NCBI RefSeq assembly: GCF_900112815.1
Contig: NZ_FOND01000001.1
Location: 404,816 to 468,815, forward strand
Reading direction: 5' to 3'
Length of the DNA: 64,000 bases
Source of the DNA: Blastococcus tunisiensis
GTDB taxonomy: Bacteria; Actinomycetota; Actinomycetes; Mycobacteriales; Geodermatophilaceae
The translations under genes and the position numbers were made by a program. Under the pieces are notes generated by a model. The model made no database searches. It was given only the letters and a program-made list of their open reading frames with translations, and was not told the DNA's origin. Shown here piece after piece: positions 17,893 to 26,028 of the stretch (the first letter of the stretch is position 1; each line of letters starts with the position of its first letter).

Positions 17893-18663
17893 ATGAGGAG
17901 CTTCGACGTCGCAGCCGTTGTCAGCGGAGGGGCCTCCGGGCTCGGCGAGGCCACCACCCGGGCGCTGGCCGCCCGCGGGGCGGCCGTCACCATCCTCGAC
18001 CTCCAGGAGGAGCGCGGCCGGGCGCTGGCCGCGGAGCTGGGCGGGCACACCACGTTCGTCCGCACCGACGTCACCGACGAGGCGGACGTCCAGGCCGCCG
18101 TCGCCGACGCCGCCGGCAAGGACCGCCCGCTGCGCATCGCGGTCAACTGCGCCGGCATCGGCTGGGCGCAGCGCACCGTCGGCCGGGACGGCGCGCCGCA
18201 CGACCTGGGCGCCTTCACCCGCACCGTCATGGTCAACCTGGTCGGCACCTTCAACGTCCTGCGCCTCGCCGCCGCCGCCATGGCCACGACCGAGCCGGGG
18301 GAGGACGGCGAGCGCGGCGTCGTCGTCAACACCGCCTCCATCGCGGCCTACGACGGCCAGATCGGGCAGGCCGCCTACGCCGCCTCCAAGGGCGGCATCG
18401 TGGGGCTCACCCTGCCGGCGGCCCGGGACCTCGCCAGCGTCGGCGTGCGGGTGTGCACCATCGCCCCCGGCCTGGTCGACACCCCGCTGCTCGGGTCGCT
18501 CCCCGAGGAGGCGCGGACGGCGCTGTCGTCGGGCATACCCTTCCCGAAGCGCCTCGGCCGTCCGGCCGACTTCGCCGAGCTCGCGCTCGCGATCATCGAG
18601 CACGGCTACCTCAACGGCGAGGTCATCCGGATGGACGGCGCCCTGCGCATGGCCCCCCGGTGA
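17893..18663 (+). CDS. Short-chain dehydrogenase, type II 3-hydroxyacyl-CoA dehydrogenase-like
   Basis: 256-residue classical [18 protein letters not shown] (NAD-binding), LDLQEERG (NAD-preferring acidic residue after beta-2), NCAGIG, catalytic Ser in [14 protein letters not shown], Tyr-Lys in YAASKGG, and [10 protein letters not shown]. The [16 protein letters not shown] layout and length match HSD10/3-hydroxy-2-methylbutyryl-CoA dehydrogenases that oxidise 3-hydroxyacyl-CoA. The role in fatty-acid or branched-chain degradation is inferred; no beta-oxidation partner is adjacent. ATG at 17893 is supported by the TACGTT box. Confidence 0.85.
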   Translation: MRSFDVAAVVSGGASGLGEATTRALAARGAAVTILDLQEERGRALAAELGGHTTFVRTDVTDEADVQAAVADAAGKDRPLRIAVNCAGIGWAQRTVGRDGAPHDLGAFTRTVMVNLVGTFNVLRLAAAAMATTEPGEDGERGVVVNTASIAAYDGQIGQAAYAASKGGIVGLTLPAARDLASVGVRVCTIAPGLVDTPLLGSLPEEARTALSSGIPFPKRLGRPADFAELALAIIEHGYLNGEVIRMDGALRMAPR

Positions 18664-18766
18664 CGGGTCGCCCCGCGCAGACCTGACCGGCACGAGCAGC
18701 AGCCCGACCGCACCACCCCGGGGGAACGTCCTGAGCACCATCCTGTCGCCGGACGACGCGGTCGAG

Positions 18767-19663
18767 GTGACGTGGCGGGCGGACTGGCCGCTCGACGTCC
18801 TGCGTGCCGTCGGTCCGCACCGGCGCGGCACCGGCGACCCCACGCTGCGGATCACCGAGGGCGGGCTCTGGCGCACCACCACCACGCCCGACGGCGCGGC
18901 CACGGTCCGGATCGCCCGGACCGGCGCCGAGGTGCGGATCACCGCCTGGGGCCCCGGGGCGGACTGGGCCGGCACGCGGGTGCCCGGGTGGCTGGGGGCC
19001 GACGACCGACCCGACGGGTTCGACCCCGGTGGCCACCCGCTGGTCGCCGAGCTGCACCGCACGACGCCGTGGCTGCGGCTGGGTCGCACCGGGCGCACCT
19101 GGGACGCGCTCGTGCCCGCCGTGCTGGAGCAGAAGGTGACCACCGTCGAGGCGAACCGGGTGTGGCGGGAGCTCCTCCGGCTGGCCGGCGAGCCCGCCCC
19201 GGGCCCGGCCCCGGAGGGGATGCGGGTGCCGCCCTCGCCCTCTCGGGTCCTCGAGGTGACCGACTGGCAGTGGCACGCCTGCGGCCTGGACGGCGCCCGG
19301 CGACGGGCGCTGCGCGCCGTGGCGTCGGTGGCCTCCCGCCTGGAGCCGGAGCTCGCCGGCGACTCGCCGTCCCTGCAGCGGCGGCTGTGCTCGATCCCCG
19401 GCATCGGCCCGTGGACGGCGGCCGAGGTGGTGCAGCGGACCCTCGGCTGCCCCGACACGGTCAGCGTCGGCGACTACCACCTGAAGAACGTCGTCGGCTG
19501 GGCGCTCGCCGGCCGCCGGAACACCGACGACGCCGGGATGCTGGAGCTGCTGGACCCGTGGCGGGGACACCGGCAGCGGGTGGTGCGGCTGCTGCTGGCC
19601 GGCGGGCCGCGCCGGCCGCGGCGCGGGCCCCGGTTCGCCCCCACGGACCACCGCCGGATCTAG
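18767..19663 (+). CDS. DNA-3-methyladenine glycosylase family protein (AlkA-like, HhH-GPD)
   Basis: About 298 residues. The C-terminal half has the helix-hairpin-helix and active-site segment LCSIPGIGPWTAAEVVQRTL followed by PDTVSVGDYHLKN, whose Asp is the expected catalytic residue. An upstream LEQKVTTVEANRVWREL matches the first helices of the HhH-GPD fold. The N-terminal half (WRADWPLDVLRAVGPHRRG) resembles the AlkA N-domain. It excises alkylated or damaged bases. No ATG is available: GTG at 18767 is used, but a CTG at 18731 has a much better SD-like stretch (GGGGGAA) and would add 12 residues. Confidence 0.82.
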   Translation: MTWRADWPLDVLRAVGPHRRGTGDPTLRITEGGLWRTTTTPDGAATVRIARTGAEVRITAWGPGADWAGTRVPGWLGADDRPDGFDPGGHPLVAELHRTTPWLRLGRTGRTWDALVPAVLEQKVTTVEANRVWRELLRLAGEPAPGPAPEGMRVPPSPSRVLEVTDWQWHACGLDGARRRALRAVASVASRLEPELAGDSPSLQRRLCSIPGIGPWTAAEVVQRTLGCPDTVSVGDYHLKNVVGWALAGRRNTDDAGMLELLDPWRGHRQRVVRLLLAGGPRRPRRGPRFAPTDHRRI

Positions 19664-19778
19664 TACCGCGACGGGCAACCTTCGCCTGCAGGCACCCACG
19701 CCCAGGAACATCGTGCGCAAGTCGGCAGCTTCCCTTCCCGGAACTGCTGACCAGCGCACAGTGTTCGGCGGCGGCAGC

Positions 19779-20384
19779 TCAGCTGCGGTCGCGCAGCTCC
19801 GCGTAGCGGGCCGCGCACTGCTCCATCGTGGGCAGCAGGCCCTGCTCCTTCGCCTCGGCGAGGGTCGGGGCGGCCTGGTCCTTGGCCGAGAACTCGAACT
19901 CCACGTCGGTGGGCCACGGCAGACCCAGGTCGGGGTCCATGGGGTGGATGCCGAACTCGCGGCCGGGGGAGTAGCCGGTGGAGACCAGGTAGGTGACCGA
20001 GCTGTGGTCGGCCAGGGACACGAACGCGTGACCGAGACCCTCGGCGAGGTAGACCGCCCGCGGCTGCTCGCTGTCCAGGACGACGGAGTCGTGCACGCCG
20101 AAGGTCGGCGAGCCCACCCGGATGTCGACGATCACGTCGAGCACCTTCCCGGCCGGGCAATACACGTACTTGGCCTGGCCGGGCGGCACGAGGGCGAAGT
20201 GGACACCGCGCAGGACGCCGCGTGCGGACACGCTGTGGTTGGCCTGGGCCAGCGTCAGGCCGAATCCGGTGGCCTCGGCCAGCACGCCGGCCTTGTACCA
20301 CTCGGTGAAGCGCCCCCGGGAGTCGCCGTGCGGGACCAGGTCGAGGACGTAGCTGTCAGGGACGGCGAGCTCGCGGATCTCCAC
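19779..20384 (-). CDS. rmlC: dTDP-4-dehydrorhamnose 3,5-epimerase
   Basis: 201 residues of the RmlC cupin family. It epimerises C3 and C5 of dTDP-4-keto-6-deoxyglucose on the way to dTDP-L-rhamnose. Seen: DSRGRFTEWYK, NHSVSARGVLRGVHF with the active-site His, KYVYCPAGKVLDVIVDIR, and GHAFVSL. The family's second catalytic part lies near GIHPMDPDLGLPWP. GTG at 20384 lies 6 nt after TAGCGT on the minus strand. Together with rmlA and the WbbL-like protein it indicates a dTDP-rhamnose pathway; rmlB and rmlD must lie elsewhere. Confidence 0.93.
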   Translation of the reverse strand: MEIRELAVPDSYVLDLVPHGDSRGRFTEWYKAGVLAEATGFGLTLAQANHSVSARGVLRGVHFALVPPGQAKYVYCPAGKVLDVIVDIRVGSPTFGVHDSVVLDSEQPRAVYLAEGLGHAFVSLADHSSVTYLVSTGYSPGREFGIHPMDPDLGLPWPTDVEFEFSAKDQAAPTLAEAKEQGLLPTMEQCAARYAELRDRS

Positions 20385-20390
20385 GGCCCG

Positions 20391-20396
20391 ACGCTA
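20391..20396 (-). promoter_or_regulatory. Leaderless -10 box TAGCGT for rmlC
   Basis: Minus-strand TAGCGT-N6-GTG (20384). Confidence 0.5.
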
Positions 20397-20410
20397 CCGA
20401 ACGGGGCCGA

Positions 20411-21469
20411 TCAGGACGGTGGGGTGCCCAGCCAGAGCCGGCCGGCCAGCGACGAGCCCCCGGGCGTCCCGACCGGCTCCCACCGGGTCGCCCAGCCCTC
20501 GGCGTGCAGCTGGACGATCACCGCCCCGAGCAGCGCGCCGAGGTTGAGCGCCGTCGTCATGTTGGGCGCGTCGACGAGGTGGACGTCGACCACGCCGTCG
20601 CCCTCGCCCCCGTGGCGCAGGACGACCGGAAACTCCGGCAGCGCGGCGCTCGCGGTGCGGAAGGCCTGGGACACCGCCTCGAGCTCCCCGGCCCGCGGCA
20701 CCAGCTCCGCACCCGGCGTGCGGGAGCGCACCAGGTCGCGGGAGCCGTAGGGGAAGAGGTCGTCGGCCGGCAGCCGCACGAGCGGCCGGGTGCCCGGGTC
20801 GTCGGCGTCGACCGGTGCCGACGGCAGCCCCCGGACGACGGCGACCGGCACCCCGGCCAGCTTCCCCTTGACCAGGTCGGCGGCGGAGGCCAGTTCGTCG
20901 ACGACGGCGACCCGGGTCGTCTCGAGCCGGTTGCCCCAGGCGTCCACCGCGCCGCGGTGGTCGGTGAGCGCGGCGATGCCGGCCGAGCCGACCGCCACGT
21001 CGGTGAGCCCCTCGCGCCAGGTGCGGCCGAACGTGTCGCTGACCACCACGGCGACCTCGACGCCGAGCAGTGCGCGCAGCCGGTCGCGCAGCCGCCGGGC
21101 GGAGGCGTCGGCGTCCTCCGGGAGCAGCACGAGCGCGTCCTGCCCCACGTTGGAGGCGTCGATGCCCGCGGCGGCCACCACCCAGCCCTGGCGGGTCTGC
21201 ACGATGGCGAGCGGGCCGCGGCGGGCCACCACGCGCACCGCCTCGTCCTCGACGGCCTGCAGGCGGATCGCCTCGCGGTCGGCGCCCGGGGGGACGGGGA
21301 CCAGCCGGCCCTCCACCTTCGAGACCGCCTTGGACGTGACGACGACGACGTCGCCGTCGGCCAGCCAGGGCGCGGCCGTCGCTATGGCACCCGCCAGGTC
21401 GTCGCCGGGGGAGAACTCCGGCAGCCCGTGCACCGGCAGGACCGAGATCCCCGGTGGAACGCCCGTCAC
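20411..21469 (-). CDS. fbiB: Coenzyme F420-0:L-glutamate ligase
   Basis: 352 residues. It adds glutamate residues to F420-0. The CofE domain fills about residues 1-250: [69 protein letters not shown]. The last ~100 residues (from [17 protein letters not shown]) are much shorter than the nitroreductase/FMN domain of mycobacterial FbiB and carry only a faint echo of it ([18 protein letters not shown]). GTG at 21469 is used; the frame up to 21541 is translated repeat sequence. It follows cofD with a palindromic repeat between them. An F420-type PPOX protein at 52942 could use the product. Confidence 0.88.
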   Translation of the reverse strand: MTGVPPGISVLPVHGLPEFSPGDDLAGAIATAAPWLADGDVVVVTSKAVSKVEGRLVPVPPGADREAIRLQAVEDEAVRVVARRGPLAIVQTRQGWVVAAAGIDASNVGQDALVLLPEDADASARRLRDRLRALLGVEVAVVVSDTFGRTWREGLTDVAVGSAGIAALTDHRGAVDAWGNRLETTRVAVVDELASAADLVKGKLAGVPVAVVRGLPSAPVDADDPGTRPLVRLPADDLFPYGSRDLVRSRTPGAELVPRAGELEAVSQAFRTASAALPEFPVVLRHGGEGDGVVDVHLVDAPNMTTALNLGALLGAVIVQLHAEGWATRWEPVGTPGGSSLAGRLWLGTPPS

Positions 21470-21473
21470 CGTC

Positions 21474-21535
21474 GGCCCCTCCGCAGGGGCCCGCCGCGAG
21501 CGCGCGAGCGGTGGGGGGCGGAGGGGTCCTTCGTC
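21474..21535 (-). repeat. GAAGGACCCC palindromic repeat, copy A
   Basis: Read on the minus strand it starts at the TGA of cofD: GAAGGACCCC, stem arms CCCCTCCGC and GCGGAGGGG, an inner CTCGCG-rich part, then GGGGCC. It shares layout with copies B-E while the stem arms differ in a compensated way. Confidence 0.85.
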
Positions 21536-22493
21536 ATGCACCGGCGGCCTCGAGCGCGGCGCCGGCCAGCGCAGCGGTCGCCTCGGGGGAGGACATCAGC
21601 AGCGGCACCTGCCGCACGTCGACCCCCGGGACCGTCGCCGGGTCGTCCGGGGCGACCAGCCAGGCGTCGAGGAGGCCGCCGGCGGACCGGGCGCCGTAGT
21701 GCCGGCCGACGCCCTCGGCGCTGACCTCGATGCCCAGGGCCGGCAGGCACCGGTCGGCCATCCCGCGGACGACCGCGCCGCCCACGATCGGTGAGACGCC
21801 GACGATCCGCGCCGGGGAGGCCAGCAGCGCCGCGCGCAGCCCGGGCACGCCCAGGATCGTGCCGATCGAGACCACCGGGTTCGACGGCGCGAGCAGCACG
21901 GCGTCGGCCGCCGCGAACGCCTCGACGACGCCGGGGGCCGGGCGGGCGGTGTCCACCCCGATCTGGACGAAGGCCCGGGGGTCGAGCGCCGCCCGGTGCC
22001 GCACCCACCACTCCTGGAAGTGGATCGCCCGCTGGTTGCCCGTCCCCGGCTCGGCGACCACCACGTGGGTCTCGACCCGCTGGTCGCTCATCGGCAGCAG
22101 GGTCACCCCGGGCTGCCAGCGGTCGGCGAGGGCCGCGGTCACCGCCGACAGGGGGTAGCCGGCGTCCAGCATGCGGGTGCGGACCAGGTGCGTGGCGACG
22201 TCGCGGTCGCCCAGCCCGAACCAGTCGGGATCGGCGCCGTACGCGGCCAGCTCCTCCTTGACCGTCCAGCTCTCCGCGGCCCGGCCCCAGCCGCGCTCCT
22301 CGTCGATGCCGCCGCCGAGGGTGTACATGACGGTGTCGAGGTCCGGGCAGATGCGCAGCCCGTGCAGGGTCACGTCGTCCCCGGTGTTCACGACGGCGGT
22401 GATCTCCGCCTCAGGGTTCGCGGCCCGCACCCCCCGCAGGAATCGAGCCCCTCCGGTCCCACCAGCCAGCACCACGATCTGCACGAAAGACAT
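21534..22493 (-). CDS. fbiA: 2-phospho-L-lactate (phosphoenolpyruvate) transferase
   Basis: 319 residues, CofD/FbiA family. It joins the activated 3-carbon acid to Fo in F420 synthesis. Signature stretches: [15 protein letters not shown] at the N-terminus, [69 protein letters not shown] and [20 protein letters not shown] at 22493 gives [12 protein letters not shown]; the longer frame to 22607 runs into the whiB control region. It is divergent from whiB2 and followed by fbiB, the same order as in mycobacteria. Confidence 0.95.
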   Translation of the reverse strand: MSFVQIVVLAGGTGGARFLRGVRAANPEAEITAVVNTGDDVTLHGLRICPDLDTVMYTLGGGIDEERGWGRAAESWTVKEELAAYGADPDWFGLGDRDVATHLVRTRMLDAGYPLSAVTAALADRWQPGVTLLPMSDQRVETHVVVAEPGTGNQRAIHFQEWWVRHRAALDPRAFVQIGVDTARPAPGVVEAFAAADAVLLAPSNPVVSIGTILGVPGLRAALLASPARIVGVSPIVGGAVVRGMADRCLPALGIEVSAEGVGRHYGARSAGGLLDAWLVAPDDPATVPGVDVRQVPLLMSSPEATAALAGAALEAAGA

Positions 22494-22609
22494 CGTGCCC
22501 GATAGGCAGTTGTGCACTGTTCCACGGGCGTGTCGAGGGTTGGGACGACATCTGACGAACGCCTGGTACGGGAGGGGCTGGTGTGGCGTGTCGCTTACAC
22601 CGCGCAAAG

Positions 22610-22639
22610 TTGACGGGTAGGCAACGACACGCGTGTAAT
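22610..22639 (+). promoter_or_regulatory. Candidate whiB2 promoter (TTGACG-N18-TGTAAT)
   Basis: A -35-like TTGACG (22610-22615) and -10-like TGTAAT (22634-22639) with an 18-bp spacer. The predicted start falls next to a small palindrome, CGATGTCATCG (22645-22655), leaving a leader of about 80 nt before the ATG. Confidence 0.5.
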
Positions 22640-22724
22640 TCCGACGATGTCATCGAGTGCTTGGCGGTCCGGGAACGTCCCGGGAACCGCGCACCGGGGC
22701 AAGAGCGAGAGGGGACGCAACGAC

Positions 22725-23072
22725 ATGGCCGAGGTTTCGTGGCTCAGCGACTACGTCAGTGGCAACGAGCGGTCCGACCGGTTCGGAGCGGGCCCCGCCC
22801 AGGGGCTCGGCCAGGGCATCGCCGGGCTGCTGGGCATCGGCGCCGAGGCCGACGCGCAGTCGTGGCAGGAGCAGGCGCTCTGCGCCGAGACCGACCCCGA
22901 GGCGTTCTTCCCCGAGAAGGGTGGCTCCACCCGCGAGGCCAAGAAGATCTGCACCGGCTGCGAGGTCAAGGCGCAGTGCCTGGAGTACGCGCTCGCCAAC
23001 GACGAGCGGTTCGGCATCTGGGGCGGCCTGTCGGAGCGTGAGCGCCGCCGGCTGCGCCGCCGCGCCGTCTAG
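22725..23072 (+). CDS. whiB2: WhiB-family iron-sulfur transcription factor (WhiB2/WhmD-like)
   Basis: 115 residues. Four Cys for a [4Fe-4S] cluster: CAETDP, then CTGC, then CLEY, followed by the beta-turn FGIWGG and a basic tail (RERRRLRRR). The N-terminal extension and the flanking fbiA match the WhiB2/WhmD branch, which regulates septation and division in mycobacteria and Streptomyces. ATG at 22725 (MAEVSWLSDY) has GAGAGGGG about 10 nt upstream; the longer frame from 22647 is less likely. Probably acts with a sigma factor in the cytoplasm. Confidence 0.92.
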   Translation: MAEVSWLSDYVSGNERSDRFGAGPAQGLGQGIAGLLGIGAEADAQSWQEQALCAETDPEAFFPEKGGSTREAKKICTGCEVKAQCLEYALANDERFGIWGGLSERERRRLRRRAV

Positions 23073-23074
23073 AC

Positions 23075-23140
23075 GAAGGACCCCGCTGCCCCCCACCGCT
23101 CGCGAGCTCGCGTCGGGCCCCTGCAGCGGGGCCGTTCCAG
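23075..23140 (+). repeat. GAAGGACCCC palindromic repeat, copy B
   Basis: Begins 2 nt after the whiB2 stop: GAAGGACCCC, arms CCCCGCTGC/GCAGCGGGG, ending GGGGCCGTTCCAG. Probably acts as a terminator or 3'-end element. Confidence 0.88.
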
Positions 23141-23151
23141 TCCGTTCCCCG

Positions 23152-23177
23152 GCCGCCGATGGGTCCCCGTCGGCGGC
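23152..23177 (+). terminator. Hairpin downstream of repeat B
   Basis: GCCGCCGA and TCGGCGGC form a perfect 8-bp stem with a 10-nt loop. It overlaps the annotated ATG at 23159 of the next gene, which argues that this gene may start further in. Confidence 0.4.
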
Positions 23178-24004
23178 TGTGGTCGTATGCGGGGGTGGGA
23201 ACGCGGGTCGCCGTCGGTCGCGACGGGGTGGCCGGCGAGCTCCGTGTGGCGGCACCGCTGATGGCCGGCCTCCGCGCCCCGGTCACCGCGCGGGCGCCCT
23301 GGCTCACGGCCGTGCTCAACGCGACGGCCGCCCGCCCGGGTGGCGCCCGGCCCGCGGCGGTCGTCGTCGGCCCGCCGCGTCCCGGCCCGCCGGATGCGGC
23401 GGCGTTCCTCGCGCTGCGCCGCCGCGGCCCCCGGACCCTGGTGACGATGCTCGGCGACGGGGTCGGCCCGGCGCCGGGTGGTGGGCCGCCGGCGCGGCTG
23501 CTCGCCCGCGACGACGGGGCCGCCGAGCTGCTGGCGGAAGGGGTCTGCGCGTTCCTGGGCTCGCTGCGCGGCCCCTGGAGGCTCCAGCTGGCCGGCCTGC
23601 CGCTCGGTGATCCGACGGTGCGCGCGCTGGCCGCCCGCCTGCCCGACGGTCTGGTGGCCAACGCCCGCAGCAGCGGCACGGCCGACGGGCTCGACGGGTT
23701 GGGAGAGGTGCGGCGCAGCCGGGACCCGCGCGACCTCGAGCGCCTCCTGCCGGGGCTGCTGGCGCGCGAGCCGGACGCCCGGCGGCGGGACTTCCTGCGG
23801 GCCGCCGCCCGCCTGCACGCGGCGATCGGCCAGGTGGAGGTCGCGGTCCTCGGCCACGGGCGGACGCCCCGGGCCGGCCTCCTCACGCTGGTCGACGGAC
23901 CCGACCGCCGGCCGTGGACCGGCTGGAGCGACGCAGGGGGCCTGGACGCCGTCCGGGGCGCGCCGGTGGTCTCGCTGACGGCCCCGGCGCGCGGCTGGCC
24001 GTGA
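23159..24004 (+). CDS. Hypothetical protein
   Basis: Up to 281 residues, Ala/Arg/Gly-rich, no membrane segment or signal. Codon pattern and length suggest a real gene, but I recognise no domain. Notable stretches: LRAPVTARAPWLTAVLNATAARPGG, PDAAAFLALRRRGPRTL, RSRDPRDLERLLPGLLAREPDARRRDF. The ATG at 23159 lies in a hairpin; GTG at 23195 (VGTRVAVGRDG) may be the true start. It ends 3 nt from the convergent hypothetical gene. The pair separates whiB2 from the DUF3499/metallopeptidase-like pair and may be a lineage-specific insertion. Confidence 0.6.
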   Translation: MGPRRRLWSYAGVGTRVAVGRDGVAGELRVAAPLMAGLRAPVTARAPWLTAVLNATAARPGGARPAAVVVGPPRPGPPDAAAFLALRRRGPRTLVTMLGDGVGPAPGGGPPARLLARDDGAAELLAEGVCAFLGSLRGPWRLQLAGLPLGDPTVRALAARLPDGLVANARSSGTADGLDGLGEVRRSRDPRDLERLLPGLLAREPDARRRDFLRAAARLHAAIGQVEVAVLGHGRTPRAGLLTLVDGPDRRPWTGWSDAGGLDAVRGAPVVSLTAPARGWP

Positions 24005-24007
24005 CCC

Positions 24008-24931
24008 TCAGCCGGCGTAGCTGATCGTGCTGGCCCCGTCGTCCCGGGTGCGCGCCCGCTCGTCGCCGAGCTCGAGCAGCCCGGCGGCCGCCTCCGGCCC
24101 GTCCCCGGCCCGCCCGTCGCGCGGCGCGGCGGTCACCGCGAGGTCGTAGACCCGGCCCGTCGCCACCGGCGGCGACCCGGTCGGCCGGCGCCAGGTCGGG
24201 AACGCCCCCGAGACGCGGAGCACGCCGCCCTCGAGCCGCACGTCGAGCTCCGGGCCGGACAGCTGCGCGTGCTCGGTGACCGAGCGGGTGCACCCGGCGG
24301 CCGCGGGGTCGGGCGGCGCGTCGCCGCGCAGGCAGTTGAAGGTCACCAGCTCGACGTCGGCCGTGGCCCGGCCACCTCCCGCGGTCAGCCGGACGCGCGG
24401 CACCGCGACGGTGACCCCCACCGGGTGCCGCTCCAGGACCAGCCCCTCGAACACCAGCTCGGCGGTCACGGACCGGGCGCCCGCACCGGCGGACGGCGTC
24501 GTCGGCCCCGGCCGGGTGCCCTCGGCAGCAGCGCCGTCGGGTGCCCGGCCCGTCGCGACCGCCGCCGCGGCGCCGACCAGCAGCACCGCGGCCAGCGCCA
24601 TCCCGACCAGCACCTCCCGGCTGCCGGTCCGCTCCCGCCGGACCCGCGGCGGGAGGGGTGCGGCGGGTGCGGGGGCGCCGCCCAGCGGGGCCCAGCCCGC
24701 ACCGCGGACGGGCGCGGCCGGGGCGGAGCCGGGCGGCGCCTCGAGGAACCCGGGCAGGTCGTCGACCGGGGCACCGGCCGGCGGGGCGTCGCCGGGGGAG
24801 CCTCCCGGGGCGCCCCGCCGGCGCAGCGCCGCTCCGGCGAGAGCGGCGAGCAGCGGCAGGAGCGCCCCCAGCACGAGGCCGAGCACCAGCCACGGCGCGG
24901 CCGCTCCAGGGGTCTCCATCCCGGCCAGCAT
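24008..24931 (-). CDS. Hypothetical membrane protein
   Basis: 307 residues. An N-terminal membrane helix (WLVLGLVLGALLPLLAALAG), a Pro/Ala-rich linker, a second helix (VLVGMALAAVLLVGAAAAVA), then a ~180-residue predicted extracytoplasmic beta-rich domain (ELVFEGLVLERHPVGVTVAV ... VRLEGGVLRVSGAFP) with two Cys (FNCLRG, AGCTRS) that could form a disulfide. ATG at 24931 or 24919. No family recognised. Convergent with the preceding hypothetical gene. Confidence 0.65.
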   Translation of the reverse strand: MLAGMETPGAAAPWLVLGLVLGALLPLLAALAGAALRRRGAPGGSPGDAPPAGAPVDDLPGFLEAPPGSAPAAPVRGAGWAPLGGAPAPAAPLPPRVRRERTGSREVLVGMALAAVLLVGAAAAVATGRAPDGAAAEGTRPGPTTPSAGAGARSVTAELVFEGLVLERHPVGVTVAVPRVRLTAGGGRATADVELVTFNCLRGDAPPDPAAAGCTRSVTEHAQLSGPELDVRLEGGVLRVSGAFPTWRRPTGSPPVATGRVYDLAVTAAPRDGRAGDGPEAAAGLLELGDERARTRDDGASTISYAG

Positions 24932-24967
24932 CCCAGGACGCCCCGTCCGGTCCGGCGGGTGACCGGC

Positions 24968-25426
24968 TCAGCCGGTGGGGTCGATCTCCTCGGGGTCACG
25001 GCCCAGCAGCACCGCGACCTGGTCGACGACGACGTCGCGCACCAGGTCGGCGAGGTCCTCGCGGTCGTGCGCACGGATCTCCAGGGGCCGCCGGTAGACG
25101 ACGATCCGCGGTGGCACCTCCCGGCCGTCGTCGCGGTGGGCCGGCAGCACCCGGGCCAGCGGGACCGACCCGTCGTCCAGGACGTCGGCGTCGAGGACGA
25201 CGTCGTCGGGGCTGGTGTGCTCGACCCACGGCACGTCCTCGACCGCGAACTCGACGCCGGCCAGCTCCCGCTCCCAGCGGCGCTCGATGTCCTCCACGGC
25301 GTCCAGCACCAGGTCGTCGAACTGCTCGGCGCGGCTGCGGGCCAGCGGCACCTCGGCGGGCACCAGCCGGCCACGCAGGCCGCGGCCGTGGCGGTCGCGG
25401 CGCGAGCGGGCGGGAGGGCGGCTCAT
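24968..25426 (-). CDS. Metallopeptidase-family protein (DUF1025-like) lacking HExxH
   Basis: 152 residues. Layout matches the small zincin-like family: SRAEQFDDLVLDAVEDIERRW, AGVEFAVEDVP, RIVVYRRPLEIRA, and a final LVRDVVVDQVAVLLGRDPEEIDP. Where active relatives have HExxH, this protein reads VVDQVAVLLG, so zinc hydrolysis is unlikely. Actinobacterial homologues beside DUF3499 (recalled Rv3259) also lack it. ATG at 25426 follows TACCCT by 10 nt. Divergent from DUF3499. Confidence 0.75.
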   Translation of the reverse strand: MSRPPARSRRDRHGRGLRGRLVPAEVPLARSRAEQFDDLVLDAVEDIERRWERELAGVEFAVEDVPWVEHTSPDDVVLDADVLDDGSVPLARVLPAHRDDGREVPPRIVVYRRPLEIRAHDREDLADLVRDVVVDQVAVLLGRDPEEIDPTG

Positions 25427-25436
25427 GACGCGTCGA

Positions 25437-25442
25437 AGGGTA
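25437..25442 (-). promoter_or_regulatory. -10 box TACCCT
   Basis: Minus-strand TACCCT 10 nt upstream of the ATG at 25426 implies a leader of only a few nt. Confidence 0.4.
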
Positions 25443-25573
25443 CGGCCTCCGGCGGGACCGGGACGACGAGCCGGGCCGGGACCGGTGTCGGTGCGCGCGG
25501 GGTCGTCGTGCAGGATGAGGCGCCCGATCGGCGAATCCCCGCGTGCCTGCTGCGACCGACCGTCGCGCAGGTT

Positions 25574-25579
25574 TACTGT
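25574..25579 (+). promoter_or_regulatory. -10 box TACTGT ahead of DUF3499
   Basis: TACTGT-N6-GTG (25586) points to a transcript that begins at the GTG of a 5-codon micro-ORF rather than at the DUF3499 start (25600). Confidence 0.45.
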
Positions 25580-25585
25580 GCCTGC

Positions 25586-25603
25586 GTGAGGAACCGGTGG
25601 TGA
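25586..25603 (+). CDS. Candidate leaderless micro-ORF (VRNRW)
   Basis: GTG AGG AAC CGG TGG TGA. Its TGA overlaps the GTG of DUF3499 as GTGA (25600-25603), so ribosomes could terminate and restart there. Only sequence layout supports it. Confidence 0.3.
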   Translation: MRNRW

Positions 25604-25950
25604 GGCAGTCACGTCGCTGCTCGCGCAGCGGCTGCGCGCAACCGGCAGCGGCGACTTTGACCTACGTGTACGCGGAGTCGACGGCCGTTGTCGGCCCGTT
25701 GGCGACCTTCTCCGAGCCGCACAGCTACGACCTGTGCGAGTTCCACGCGGAGCGGCTGACCGTCCCGCGCGGCTGGGAGGTGGTCCGGCACGAGATCGAC
25801 CTCGACGACGTCGGGCCGACCGGTGACGACCTGCTCGCGCTCGCCGACGCCGTCCGCGAGGCCGCGCGGCCCGAGCTCCCGAGGAACCCTGCCGACGACG
25901 GCAGCGGCATCCGGCGCGGGCACCTCCGGGTGCTGCCCGACCTCTCCTGA
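25600..25950 (+). CDS. DUF3499 family protein
   Basis: 116 residues conserved across Actinobacteria. N-terminal RRCSRSGCAQPAAATLTYVY has a CxxxxC pair; later YDLCEFHAERLTVPRGWEVVR gives CxxH, together a plausible zinc site. The C-terminal tail is variable and acidic to basic. GTG at 25600 overlaps the micro-ORF stop and has SD-like GAGGAA upstream. It precedes manB, as recalled for M. tuberculosis. Function unknown. Confidence 0.85.
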   Translation: MRQSRRCSRSGCAQPAAATLTYVYAESTAVVGPLATFSEPHSYDLCEFHAERLTVPRGWEVVRHEIDLDDVGPTGDDLLALADAVREAARPELPRNPADDGSGIRRGHLRVLPDLS

Positions 25951-26015
25951 GGCCACCTCCACCCACGGCCGCAGGTCACCGGAGCGTGCGGGCGCTGGCC
26001 GGCGCGGGTGCCTTA

Positions 26016-26021
26016 TAGGGT
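26016..26021 (+). promoter_or_regulatory. Leaderless -10 box TAGGGT for manB
   Basis: TAGGGT-N7-GTG (26029). Confidence 0.5.
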
Positions 26022-26028
26022 TCGGCAC

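Noticed and set aside
17737-19458. N-terminal extension of the DUF2142 frame on the minus strand
   Set aside because: It would run antisense through two plus-strand genes; the membrane protein has a sensible start at 17736 with a -10 box.
21470-21541. N-terminal extension of the fbiB gene ([11 protein letters not shown]...)
   Set aside because: These codons are the translated GAAGGACCCC repeat (copy A); the CofE domain starts after GTG 21469.
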